A stretch of DNA of 64,000 nucleotides from Cecembia rubra. GTDB lineage: Bacteria; Bacteroidota; Bacteroidia; Cytophagales; Cyclobacteriaceae. The position numbers were made by a program, and so were the translations under genes. Shown here in pieces: positions 43,933-52,705 of the stretch. The first letter of the stretch is position 1, and every line of letters starts with the position of its first letter. The stretch spans positions 81,056 through 145,055 of the forward strand of contig NZ_PYGF01000010.1 of the NCBI RefSeq assembly GCF_003014575.1, read 5' to 3'. A model generated the notes under the pieces. That model worked only from the letters and a program-made list of their open reading frames with translations. It was not told the origin of the DNA and did not search any database.

Positions 43933-43962
43933 AAAAAGGTTCCATTAATCAGGAACCTTTTT
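43933..43962 (-). terminator. Terminator after the small helical protein gene
   Basis: Stem AAAAAGGTTCC/GGAACCTTTTT with an 8-base loop, followed on the minus strand by T residues. It lies 21 bases after the stop at 43983 and before the next minus-strand gene. Confidence 0.85.
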
Positions 43963-43982
43963 AAATTTTTATCTTTAAATCA

Positions 43983-44480
43983 TTATTGATTTTGAACGGC
44001 AGTATCTTCACTCTTTTCCTTCAACTCTGCAACTAAGGAATTTATTCTTTCCTTAACAGCTGGATCCGCATTCATTGCTCTCCTTACTTTATTATAGGTT
44101 GCAGCCCCCAATACTTCCTGATCCATAATCAGGCCGGTCATATATTGCTTAACTTCATCACCAATGGCATCAATGTAAGACTGTATTTCAGCAAAAGCAG
44201 CCCTTTCTTCTTCAGTGATATTAATTTCAGCTAATTTATCCTCCTTTCCCCAGGCAGCCTTGATCTCATTGTATCGGGCACCCCCTCCTAAAGCCTCATT
44301 ATTTTTAATCATTTCCTCCATCGTAGATTGTTTCTCTTTGATAAAGACCTGAACCTTAGCCTCCATGGAAGCATACTTTACAATTTCTTCCTCTGTCAAT
44401 TCTTCGCTTTCATCCTGAGCAAATCCCTGAACGCTGATAATTCCCAACATCAGGAATGCAAGTAAGAATAGTTTTTTCAT
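43983..44480 (-). CDS. Secreted helical protein of unknown function
   Basis: The 165-residue protein starts at ATG 44480; the frame extends upstream to 44528 through a less plausible leader. A signal peptide (LFLLAFLMLGIISVQGFAQ) is followed by an acidic, all-helical body of two similar halves (VQVFIKEKQSTMEEMIKNNE, GARYNEIKAAWGK; GLIMDQEVLGAATYNKVRRA). This resembles DUF4168-like periplasmic proteins, but weakly. It ends in a terminator. Function unknown. Confidence 0.6.
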   Translation of the reverse strand: MKKLFLLAFLMLGIISVQGFAQDESEELTEEEIVKYASMEAKVQVFIKEKQSTMEEMIKNNEALGGGARYNEIKAAWGKEDKLAEINITEEERAAFAEIQSYIDAIGDEVKQYMTGLIMDQEVLGAATYNKVRRAMNADPAVKERINSLVAELKEKSEDTAVQNQ

Positions 44481-44641
44481 TGTAATAATTGGTTTTTGTT
44501 GCACATTTATATTGATATCAATTTTCAATAAATGGCTTTAAATTCAAAATCACAAGAAAAACGACAAAAACTACACATTAAAACTTGTTAAAAGGCAAAT
44601 ATTACACATAAAAGGTAATTCCACCATCAAAACATGCAAAA

Positions 44642-45295
44642 TTATTGGATGTTTTTTAAATTTTTTATTGTTGTTATTGGATTATCTGAAGAAAACACAA
44701 AATTTCCGGCCACTAATACATTAGCTCCTGCTTCAACCAGCAATGGGGCATTGGACTGATTTACTCCTCCATCAACCTCAATGAGGGTATTTAAGCCCTT
44801 GTCCGCAATCATCTTGCTCAGCCTTTTTATTTTTGAGAATGTATTTGGGATAAATTTCTGTCCCCCAAAACCCGGGTTGACAGACATAAGGCAAACTAAA
44901 TCCACTTCTTCCAGAATATTTTCCAAATGTTCAATAGGAGTATGTGGATTGATAGCAACACCTGCCTTACACCCCAGGCTTTTTATATGCTGAAGGGTTC
45001 TGTGCAAATGTACACAAGCTTCAAAATGAACTGAGATGATTTCTGCTCCGGCTTTCTTGAATTCTTCTAAATACTTGTCTGGGTTGATAATCATCAAATG
45101 CACGTCCAATGGCTTTTGGGCATGCCTATTGATCGCTTCTGTGACAGGGAAACCAAAGGAGATATTGGGCACAAAAACCCCGTCCATGATATCAACATGG
45201 ATATAATCTGCATCAGATGCATTGAGCATTTCGACTTCTCTTTGAAGATTGGCAAAGTCTGCCGCCAAGATGGAAGGGGCTATTTTTACTGACAT
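44642..45295 (-). CDS. rpe: Ribulose-phosphate 3-epimerase
   Basis: The 217-residue TIM-barrel enzyme interconverts ribulose-5-phosphate and xylulose-5-phosphate in the pentose phosphate path. Motifs are IAPSILAADFANL (start; ATG 45295), YIHVDIMDGVFVPNISFG (catalytic Asp and metal-site His/Asp), LDVHLMI, and the late EVDGGVNQSNAPLLVEAG with the second catalytic Asp and AGNFVFSS for phosphate. Length is normal. It is the last gene of a run with a subtilase and a lipoprotein, 52 bp from the subtilase stop. Confidence 0.96.
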   Translation of the reverse strand: MSVKIAPSILAADFANLQREVEMLNASDADYIHVDIMDGVFVPNISFGFPVTEAINRHAQKPLDVHLMIINPDKYLEEFKKAGAEIISVHFEACVHLHRTLQHIKSLGCKAGVAINPHTPIEHLENILEEVDLVCLMSVNPGFGGQKFIPNTFSKIKRLSKMIADKGLNTLIEVDGGVNQSNAPLLVEAGANVLVAGNFVFSSDNPITTIKNLKNIQ

Positions 45296-45347
45296 GTGGG
45301 ATTGCTTTGGATTAGGCTGCAAAAAAAAGAAAAATACAAATGGAAGC

Positions 45348-46991
45348 CTACCATTTCATCAATTTTGTCCGCTTAATGTCTGAGCCTGACTGTAATTCAA
45401 CAATATAAACCCCTACAGGCAATTCAGGAATCTCAACCATAAATGCATCTCTAGAGTCCCTTCTACTTAATGAAGCCCGACTTAAAATGTTTCCTTTAAG
45501 GTCAATAAGCGAGAACTCTCCATCAATATTTTGTCCGAATTTTATATATAGCTCCGAACCTTTTAGAGGATTGGGATAAATTTTCCATTCTTGTTCTTCG
45601 ACGGTAATCCCTCCTAATACAGGTCCGTAATATGCCCTCGCAAAATTTGGAATGCCATAACCCAGCAAATTGTCCGGTTTATCTGATTGTGAACTGCTTT
45701 TTAGAATTTCATCAATCAGTTCACTTTTAGTCCATTTTGGTTTGGCCTGCCATAATCCTGCGGCAAAAGCTGCAACTTGGGGTGCTGAAAAAGAAGTCCC
45801 ACTGGACCTACCCAAATTACCTGAACTACGGATAAGCCATACCTGCTCTCCATAAGTACTTACATCAGGCTTGATCCTTCCATCCGCCGTAGGGCCTTGG
45901 GAACTGAAAAAAGCCCTGTCCATCCCCATATTAGTTGCCCCAACTGACAATATTCCCTTTGCATCTGCTGGAGCCGTAATACTTCTTTGCCCCCTATTTC
46001 CATAATTGCCGACACTCGTAACTACCAGTATTCCTTTTTCCGAAGCTATAGATGCACCTTTGGAAATTACTGCAGTCTCCCCATCCATATCATCCAATGA
46101 ATAATCCATAAAGGGATCGTCAAAATCCCAATAGCCCAAGGAACTATTGATAATGTCTACACCTAAACTATCGGCATATTCTGCAGCTTTTACCCAATTG
46201 TACTCTTCTACACGAAATTCGGTTGGTACTTCCTCTGTTATACACAAAATATATTTAGCATCCGGGGCAGCAGCCAATAGGACCTCTGGATCATTGGCTG
46301 CCATCAAAGAAAGTACATTGGTGCCATGCTGATTCTTTGTAAACACATTATTATTCCAAACATCTACAAAATCCTTCCCCCCAAGTATCTGATTATTTTT
46401 GAATAGGTGGGCAAAAGCCGGTATTTGATCTACTCCAGGAAATCCAGCATCAAAAATGGCCACTGTAATCCCCTTTCCTGTATACCCCAGTTCGTGCATT
46501 TCCTTTATGCCCAATAAAGCGTTTTGAAAATCAAAAGGTGCTTCCGTAATTGCTAAGGATTTCTTTTTATTAGCTTTCATCCCTGTAAGAGGATTATTGG
46601 AATTGAGTTGACGGCCTTCAGGGACAAAACCTTTCGCAATCAAAACCACAGAATCAACAAAATCCAATGCTTGCATCTTTTTAACTAAGTCTTCCTTGGC
46701 AATAACCACTGAAGCATTCATCCAATTACTATGATAAAGCATTTGGTCAACAAAAGGCCTAATCAAGGCTATGTATTTCTCTGATACGGGAAGATCCAAG
46801 CTATCCAATGTCACCCCTTCTCTAATCCTTCTTTCAATTGATGGTGTAGTCAAAAAATCCAAGGGATTCTCCAAACTGAAGGTTAATTGAGGCTTATATT
46901 TATAATGTATGGCATATCTGTTTTGAGCTTTTACTTCTAAGCCTAAAATCAGTAAGATTATAATTGAAACAATAAATTTATAATTTGCCAT
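45348..46991 (-). CDS. Secreted subtilase (S8) with type IX sorting domain
   Basis: The 547-residue serine protease has a signal peptide (IILLILGLEVKAQ). The S8 domain follows a propeptide-like region of about 150 residues. The catalytic triad is Asp181 (VAIFDAGFPG), His222 (NQHGTNVL) and Ser400 (SGTSFSAPQV), with oxyanion Asn329 (VGNYG). The C-terminal 80 residues form a type IX secretion sorting domain (WKIYPNPLKGSELYIKFG, VGVYIVELQSG, IKRTKLMK), so the protein is probably surface-anchored or released. Its start overlaps the lipoprotein gene by 14 bp. Substrate unknown. Confidence 0.95.
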   Translation of the reverse strand: MANYKFIVSIIILLILGLEVKAQNRYAIHYKYKPQLTFSLENPLDFLTTPSIERRIREGVTLDSLDLPVSEKYIALIRPFVDQMLYHSNWMNASVVIAKEDLVKKMQALDFVDSVVLIAKGFVPEGRQLNSNNPLTGMKANKKKSLAITEAPFDFQNALLGIKEMHELGYTGKGITVAIFDAGFPGVDQIPAFAHLFKNNQILGGKDFVDVWNNNVFTKNQHGTNVLSLMAANDPEVLLAAAPDAKYILCITEEVPTEFRVEEYNWVKAAEYADSLGVDIINSSLGYWDFDDPFMDYSLDDMDGETAVISKGASIASEKGILVVTSVGNYGNRGQRSITAPADAKGILSVGATNMGMDRAFFSSQGPTADGRIKPDVSTYGEQVWLIRSSGNLGRSSGTSFSAPQVAAFAAGLWQAKPKWTKSELIDEILKSSSQSDKPDNLLGYGIPNFARAYYGPVLGGITVEEQEWKIYPNPLKGSELYIKFGQNIDGEFSLIDLKGNILSRASLSRRDSRDAFMVEIPELPVGVYIVELQSGSDIKRTKLMKW

Positions 46992-47670
46992 ACATGGATA
47001 TTTTCATATGTGTTTTCCTTCCTGAATCTTTAATCATCTGACCAAGACAATCATTTCTGCTACAATAAGTAAAAACCTCATAATATTGTTCGACCATTCC
47101 AACCCCCCTGGTATAAATCTCATAACGGTTGTCCCGAAAAGTTACCTGGTCATCATCCTCTTCCTGCCGCACAATCAGCGATCTTTGAAACAATTGTAAA
47201 CCAATGGTTACATTTCCCATAAATTCAATTTCAAAATCATCCCTAGGTGAGGAATTGTAAACCATAGCATCCCATTTAGTTCCTACCTTTGCAGGCAAAA
47301 CCAAATTAACCGTTTTTTGATTTTCAAAGTTCCTGAGTAATGCATTGCCCCTGAAATGTAAAGAATAACCCTGTAATGGAAGCCAGTTGATCCGATTTTC
47401 CGACCTTTCCCTTCTAATTACAAAAACTTCCTCATTTTGGGAGTTTATAAAACTGTAATCCACAATATCACGGATAAAGTATTGCTCTGTCTGACTGTCA
47501 TTTTCCCCAAAGACGATCATCTCCTCCACCTCGTAAATCCAATAGAGTCCAACTTCCAAAGGCTGGTAATCTTTTCCAAAATCCAATCTGGGATTTTCTA
47601 TTTCCCTGCATGAAACAATCAGGATAAAAGAAAGGAAAAAGCTGAATAATAACCTATAGCGCATATCCAT
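46978..47670 (-). CDS. Hypothetical lipoprotein
   Basis: The 230-residue protein has a lipobox (LIVSC, Cys21). The remaining 200 residues are beta-rich without repeats (VGLYWIYEVEEMIV, EVFVIRRERSENRINWLP, VNLVLPAKVGTKWDAM). Two cysteines near the end (YCSRNDCLG) may pair. No family recognised. It overlaps the subtilase gene by 14 bp, so the two are expressed together; the lipoprotein may assist or inhibit the protease, which is inference only. Confidence 0.65.
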   Translation of the reverse strand: MDMRYRLLFSFFLSFILIVSCREIENPRLDFGKDYQPLEVGLYWIYEVEEMIVFGENDSQTEQYFIRDIVDYSFINSQNEEVFVIRRERSENRINWLPLQGYSLHFRGNALLRNFENQKTVNLVLPAKVGTKWDAMVYNSSPRDDFEIEFMGNVTIGLQLFQRSLIVRQEEDDDQVTFRDNRYEIYTRGVGMVEQYYEVFTYCSRNDCLGQMIKDSGRKTHMKISMYGKL

Positions 47671-47747
47671 CTGCTTACAATGGCTTAAAAATACGTTTTT
47701 AGATTGAAAACTTTTACCTTAGCGGCCACAAATTCATTATTATCCCC

Positions 47748-48374
47748 ATGGCATTAAGAACTTTTGTAAAAATTTCATCAGTAAATAACCTCTCAGATGC
47801 ACGCTATTGCGCAGGTATGCAAATCAATCTGATGGGGTTCTGTATAGAGGAAAACAACAAAAACTATATATCACCTGAAAAATTCAAGGAAATTACTGGA
47901 TGGCTATCTGGGCTTCAGTACGTAGCGGAATTTGAATATTCACATCCCGAAAATATCCTTGACAAAATAAAAAGTTATGAGGGTATCGAGTTTATCCAGG
48001 TCCGAAATGAATTACATTTAAACATGTTAGCCAACACGGGCTATTCTCTGATCCTACATAAGGATATATCCAGTCTGAATGAACTGAATGAACTAGTCAA
48101 CAAAGCAGGAATTTATAGTCAACTTGGGGTGAGTATATTATTGACTTCCTCAAATTTGGAAATGGATGGAGACTTAGTAGAAAAATTAAAGGAATTTGCT
48201 GCTGTTTGTTCAGTTTTGTTGGGTTTTGGTCTGAATGCCAATACTATAATTGACCTACTTGACAAAACTGGTGTCAAAGGTATAGCTATGGAAGGGGGTG
48301 ACGAAATCAAACCTGGTCTCAAAGACTTTGATGACCTGGCAGAGATTCTGGAAACTTTGGAAATTGAGGATTAA
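47748..48374 (+). CDS. TrpF-like (phosphoribosylanthranilate isomerase fold) protein lacking both catalytic residues
   Basis: The 208-residue protein keeps TrpF landmarks. VKISSVNNLSDARYCAGM (7-24) corresponds to VKICGIT...DA, LLGFGLNANTI (157-167) to the phosphate-binding GGL segment, and KPGLKDFDDLAEI (188-200) to the PGxKD segment. The catalytic Cys is Ser10, and the catalytic Asp in the LLDxx segment is Thr133 (ILLTSSN). It is therefore unlikely to catalyse the isomerisation and may bind a phosphorylated ligand. Its gene is followed 22 bp later by hemF. A normal trpF gene must be elsewhere if tryptophan is made. Confidence 0.75.
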   Translation: MALRTFVKISSVNNLSDARYCAGMQINLMGFCIEENNKNYISPEKFKEITGWLSGLQYVAEFEYSHPENILDKIKSYEGIEFIQVRNELHLNMLANTGYSLILHKDISSLNELNELVNKAGIYSQLGVSILLTSSNLEMDGDLVEKLKEFAAVCSVLLGFGLNANTIIDLLDKTGVKGIAMEGGDEIKPGLKDFDDLAEILETLEIED

Positions 48375-48396
48375 AAAAAACCAAGGTAAAAGCATC

Positions 48397-49293
48397 ATGG
48401 ATAAAAATAGCATTTCCAAAGATTTTATGGAAATCCAGGACTACATCTGTAGGGAGCTTGAACTGGAAGATGGAAAAGGCAAATTCAGAGAAGATAAGTG
48501 GCAAAGGCCTGAAGGTGGTGGGGGAAGGACCCGAATCATCCAAAATGGTCATATCATTGAAAAAGGCGGAGTAGCTTTTTCTGCAGTAGAAGGCCCCACC
48601 CCTGAAAAAATTCTCAATAAGCTTCAACTGAAAAAAGCTGATTTTTTTGCAACTGGAGTATCTATTGTGATTCATCCAGAAAGCCCTATGGTTCCTATCA
48701 TCCATATGAATATCAGGTATTTCGAGATGAGTTCAGGAGTCAGATGGTTTGGAGGAGGTATTGACCTGACTCCACATTATGTTGATCTTGAAGATGCCAG
48801 ATACTTTCATCAACAGATCAAGGAAACCTGTGACCGATTCAATACTGCCTACTATCCAAAATTCAAAAAATGGGCCGATGACTATTTCTTCCTGAAGCAT
48901 CGAAATGAAACCCGTGGAATCGGAGGTATATTTTTTGACCGCTTGGAAAGTGGAAACCAAACAGAAATGGAACAGATTTTCGACTTTGTAAAATCAGTAG
49001 GATATCTATTCCCTAAACTGTACCGGCATTTCATGGCCAAAAACAAATCCCTTTCTTATGGTGAAAACGAAAAAAAATGGCAGTCCTTAAGAAGGGGAAG
49101 GTATGTGGAATTCAACTTGGTCTGGGATGCAGGTACAAAATTTGGCCTGGACACAAATGGAAGGACAGAAAGTATTCTGATGAGTATGCCTCCTTCTGCA
49201 AATTGGGAATACATGCATATACCTGCAGAAGACAGTCCTGAAGCAATGACTTTGTCACTTCTCAAAAAAGATATCGATTGGATAAATATTTAA
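48397..49293 (+). CDS. hemF: Coproporphyrinogen III oxidase, aerobic
   Basis: The 298-residue enzyme decarboxylates coproporphyrinogen III to protoporphyrinogen IX with oxygen in haem synthesis. Motifs are GGGGRTRIIQNGHIIEKGG (about 42-60), the signature RYFEMSSGVRWFGGGIDLTP (about 107-126) and VEFNLVWDAGTKFGLDTNGR (about 236-255). ATG 48397 gives a normal length and a 22-bp gap from the TrpF-like gene; the frame upstream overlaps that gene. The PAP2 gene follows after 9 bp, so the three look like one operon. Confidence 0.96.
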   Translation: MDKNSISKDFMEIQDYICRELELEDGKGKFREDKWQRPEGGGGRTRIIQNGHIIEKGGVAFSAVEGPTPEKILNKLQLKKADFFATGVSIVIHPESPMVPIIHMNIRYFEMSSGVRWFGGGIDLTPHYVDLEDARYFHQQIKETCDRFNTAYYPKFKKWADDYFFLKHRNETRGIGGIFFDRLESGNQTEMEQIFDFVKSVGYLFPKLYRHFMAKNKSLSYGENEKKWQSLRRGRYVEFNLVWDAGTKFGLDTNGRTESILMSMPPSANWEYMHIPAEDSPEAMTLSLLKKDIDWINI

Positions 49294-49302
49294 TCCGATT
49301 TA

Positions 49303-49893
49303 ATGATGATGGATAAAATCGCCCAACTTGACCAGGATTTATTTTTATTCCTGAACAGTTTCCATTCGGATTTTTTTGACCCTATCATGTTTACCTTGAC
49401 CAAAACATGGCCTTGGGTACCTATGTATATTTTTTTCACATATCTTATTATCTCTCATTACAAAAAGGAAAGTTGGTGGGTACTAATGGCTGTAGGACTG
49501 ACCATTCTTTTCGCTGATCAAACAGCCTCAGGACTGATGAAACCTTATTTTGAACGCCTGAGACCTTGTCACGAACCCTTATTAGAAGGATTGGTCCACA
49601 ATTTTGGGTATTGTGGCGGAGGAAAGTTCGGCTTTGCATCTTCCCATGCCTCCAATAGTTTTGGGGTTGCCACCATTATGACCCTTGCACTAGGTTTCAG
49701 GCACCCATGGCTTAAGTGGTTATTTGCTTGGGCGGTAGTTTTTTCCTATACACGGATTTACCTTGGGGTCCATTATCCCGGAGATATTATAGCAGGTGCG
49801 CTGGTTGGATTTTTAAGTGCTTGGGCCGGATATCACATAATGAAAAAAGTCAGGGATAAAGTCTATCAGGTAAAATATCCAAACAAACAGTAA
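49303..49893 (+). CDS. PAP2-family membrane phosphatase
   Basis: The 196-residue membrane protein has about five hydrophobic helices and the three acid-phosphatase motifs: KPYFERLRPC (about 80-89), FASSHASNSFG (about 110-120), and YTRIYLGVHYPGDIIAG (about 147-163). Members remove phosphate from lipids such as undecaprenyl pyrophosphate or lipid A. The active site faces the periplasm. Three Met codons follow each other at 49303-49311. It follows hemF by 9 bp; a functional link to haem is not obvious. Confidence 0.93.
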   Translation: MMMDKIAQLDQDLFLFLNSFHSDFFDPIMFTLTKTWPWVPMYIFFTYLIISHYKKESWWVLMAVGLTILFADQTASGLMKPYFERLRPCHEPLLEGLVHNFGYCGGGKFGFASSHASNSFGVATIMTLALGFRHPWLKWLFAWAVVFSYTRIYLGVHYPGDIIAGALVGFLSAWAGYHIMKKVRDKVYQVKYPNKQ

Positions 49894-50084
49894 TCTTTAA
49901 ATTTCTGACTTGTTATTATTTGGTTGTCAAATCAAAGAGCAAGGAAAAATAAAAAATGCCCCATGGAATATTAGTTGTCAAAGGGAAATAAACTTTCTCT
50001 GCTTTTATGCGCTTTGCTAAATAATTCAATCTTTTGAAAGAAAGCCTTATTTTAGCGAACAACAATTAAAACCCAAGTAACTTT

Positions 50085-51713
50085 ATGGATATTGCGTTCA
50101 ACCAAAACGAAGATCAATACAAGCAATTACTTTTTCAGCTTCAGAAAAAACTGGAAACCGTCAAACTAGGTGGTGGAAAAGCCAGGCTTGCCAAAGAACA
50201 TGAAAAAGGTAAACTTACTGCCAGAGAGCGGATAGCTTACCTGACTGACAAGGGCTCAGAGTTTTTGGAAATAGGAGCACTTGCAGCTGAAGGAATGTAC
50301 GAAGAAGAGGGAGGCTGTCCTTCAGCAGGCGTCATCACCGGAATTGGTTATGTTTCAGGACGCATGTGTATGATTGTGGCCAATGATGCCACCGTCAAAG
50401 CTGGGGCTTGGTTTCCCATGACTGCAAAAAAAAATCTTAGGGCGCAAGAAATTGCCATGGAAAACAGGCTGCCGATTATTTATCTGGTAGACAGTGCAGG
50501 AGTTTACCTCCCGATGCAAAATGAAATTTTTCCCGATAAAGAACATTTCGGAAGACAGTTTCGCAATAATGCGAAAATGTCATCTATGGGCATCATTCAG
50601 GTAGCAGCTATCATGGGCAGCTGTGTGGCAGGAGGAGCATACTTACCTATTATGTCTGATGAGGCAATGATCGTGGACAAAACCGGTTCCATTTTTTTGG
50701 CAGGATCCTATTTGGTAAAAGCCGCCATCGGAGAAAATGTAGACAACGAAACCTTGGGAGGTGCCACAACCCATTGTGAAATTTCAGGTGTCACCGACAA
50801 CAAATATGAATCGGATGAGGCCTGTCTGGATGCCATCAAAAAAATCTTTGACAAAATTGGGAAATTTGAACAAGCAGGTTTTGACCGAGCAGAACCTGTC
50901 AAACCAAAAAAAGATGAAAAGGAACTGTATGGCATATTTCCTATTGACAGGGTGAAACCTTATGATATGTATGATATCATAGCAAGGCTAGTGGATAATT
51001 CAGAATTTGACGAATACAAAAAGGATTATGGCAAAACCCTGATTTGTGCCACTGCCAGAATCGATGGCTGGGCTGTAGGTATCATTGCCAACCAAAGGAA
51101 GATTGTAAAGAACAAAAAAGGGGAAATGCAGATGGGAGGAGTAATATACTCTGACTCAGCCGACAAGGCTGCCCGTTTTATAATGAACTGCAACCAAAGA
51201 AAAATCCCATTAGTTTTCCTTCAGGATGTTTCTGGCTTTATGGTCGGAAGTAAAGCCGAGCATGGAGGGATTATAAAAGATGGTGCAAAAATGGTCAATG
51301 CAATGGCAAATTCAGTGGTTCCGAAATTCACCTTTATCATCGGTAATTCCTACGGTGCCGGCAATTACGCCATGTGCGGTAAAGCCTATGATCCAAGACT
51401 GATTTTTTCTTGGCCAACTGCTCAAATGGCTGTCATGAGTGGTGCCTCTGCTGCCAAAACTCTTTTACAGATCAAAGTAGCCGCGCTCAAAAAGTCCGGC
51501 AAAGAAATCAGTACTGAAGAGGAGAGTAAATTGCTACAGGAAATTACTGAAAAATACAACGAGGAGTTAAGCCCCTATTATGCTGCTGCAAGGCTTTGGG
51601 TAGATGGGGTAATTGATCCGCTGGAAACACGAAAAGTCATCAGTATGGGGATCAAAGCTGCTGACCATGCACCTCTTACGGAAAGATTCAATGTGGGCAT
51701 AATTCAGACCTGA
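50085..51713 (+). CDS. Acyl-CoA carboxylase beta subunit, methylcrotonyl-CoA type
   Basis: The 542-residue carboxyltransferase subunit moves carboxyl from biotin to an acyl-CoA. It has TARERIAYLTDKGSEFLEIG at the start, a first crotonase fold with GSCVAGGAYLPIMSDEAM (about 184-201), IFLAGSYLVKAAIGE (about 205-219), GGATTHCEISGVTDN, and the second fold with DVSGFMVG and GNSYGAGNYAMCGKAY (about 420-435). The spacing and AYLP motif resemble the methylcrotonyl-CoA (leucine) or geranyl-CoA type more than propionyl-CoA. No biotin-carboxylase alpha subunit lies nearby. Substrate specificity is not proven. Gene stands alone. Confidence 0.9.
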   Translation: MDIAFNQNEDQYKQLLFQLQKKLETVKLGGGKARLAKEHEKGKLTARERIAYLTDKGSEFLEIGALAAEGMYEEEGGCPSAGVITGIGYVSGRMCMIVANDATVKAGAWFPMTAKKNLRAQEIAMENRLPIIYLVDSAGVYLPMQNEIFPDKEHFGRQFRNNAKMSSMGIIQVAAIMGSCVAGGAYLPIMSDEAMIVDKTGSIFLAGSYLVKAAIGENVDNETLGGATTHCEISGVTDNKYESDEACLDAIKKIFDKIGKFEQAGFDRAEPVKPKKDEKELYGIFPIDRVKPYDMYDIIARLVDNSEFDEYKKDYGKTLICATARIDGWAVGIIANQRKIVKNKKGEMQMGGVIYSDSADKAARFIMNCNQRKIPLVFLQDVSGFMVGSKAEHGGIIKDGAKMVNAMANSVVPKFTFIIGNSYGAGNYAMCGKAYDPRLIFSWPTAQMAVMSGASAAKTLLQIKVAALKKSGKEISTEEESKLLQEITEKYNEELSPYYAAARLWVDGVIDPLETRKVISMGIKAADHAPLTERFNVGIIQT

Positions 51714-51856
51714 TAATATTTCGGTTCAAATATTTCAAAGAGCGATGCAAGTGCGTAGACTTCATCGCTTTTTTTGTAGAAATTTGCCTGAATTTTAGGA
51801 TTAAAACTTTCCAATCCTTGCAGTAATTTTTGTAACTTAAGGTCTAAAGGTTGGAT

Positions 51857-52699
51857 ATGGAAAAATTGACGGAAAAAGAACTTCATGCCTTAGTTTCTTT
51901 ATTGGATGATACGGATAAAGTTGTCAAAAACCATGTGAGAGATAAAATCATTTCGCTCGGGAGTGATATTATACCCTTTCTGGAAAAAAAATGGGAAGAC
52001 AGTTTCAATCCTGAAATCCAAAAAGAAATTGAGGAATTGGTTCACAACCTTCAGTTTTCCCAATTAAAGGAAAGACTGATTGATTGGCGTAATTCTCCGG
52101 ATCAGGATTTGTTGACCGGTCTTTGGATCATTAACACTTATCAATATCCGGACCTGGAATTTGAAAAGCTGAACGCTGACATGCACCAAATTTATTTTGA
52201 GGTATGGACAGCTTTCAAAAATGACCTTCTCCCTTATGAACAGATACGTATTATTAACAGTGTCCTTTTCAACCATTTGAGGTTTTCGGCAAATACCAAA
52301 AATTTCCACTCTCCTGGCAACAGCATGCTCAGCAATGTGTTGGAAACAAAAAAAGGAAACCCGATAAGTCTTTGCGCCATTTACCTCCTTGTAGCCCAAA
52401 AATTAGGACTTCCTGTCTACGGTGTCAATTTACCGAACCTATTTGTACTCACTTATAAATCCAAAGAAATTTCATTTTACATCAATGCATTTAATAAAGG
52501 ACTGGTCTTCAGCAAACAGGATATTGTCAATTACCTTGACCACCTGAAAATTGATTCCCGACCTGAGTTTTTTGAACCATGCAACAGTAAAGACATCATC
52601 ACCCGATCTCTGAGAAACCTGGTGGTGGCCTTTGAAAAGCTTGGTGATCTGGAAAAGTCAGAAGAAGTTAAAGAACTTCTTAGGATTGCTGAAAGCTGA
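51857..52699 (+). CDS. SirB1/transglutaminase-like core2 protein
   Basis: The 280-residue cytoplasmic protein starts at ATG 51857 (an in-frame TTG lies at 51851). A helical N-terminus with HEAT-like character (about 1-65) precedes a transglutaminase-like core2 domain: RIINSVLFNHLRFSANTK, the segment KKGNPISLCAIYLLVAQKLG (about 170-189) with the candidate Cys, and VYGVNLPNLFVLTY, where the family has NLPxHFLL and here Leu-Phe replaces the usual His. The missing His means proteolytic activity is doubtful. Function unknown. It is convergent with the redoxin gene (6-bp gap). Confidence 0.82.
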   Translation: MEKLTEKELHALVSLLDDTDKVVKNHVRDKIISLGSDIIPFLEKKWEDSFNPEIQKEIEELVHNLQFSQLKERLIDWRNSPDQDLLTGLWIINTYQYPDLEFEKLNADMHQIYFEVWTAFKNDLLPYEQIRIINSVLFNHLRFSANTKNFHSPGNSMLSNVLETKKGNPISLCAIYLLVAQKLGLPVYGVNLPNLFVLTYKSKEISFYINAFNKGLVFSKQDIVNYLDHLKIDSRPEFFEPCNSKDIITRSLRNLVVAFEKLGDLEKSEEVKELLRIAES

Positions 52700-52705
52700 T
52701 AAAAG

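Noticed and set aside
48298-48396. 33-codon N-terminal extension of HemF
   Set aside because: It overlaps the TrpF-like gene and lies outside normal HemF length; ATG at 48397 is better.
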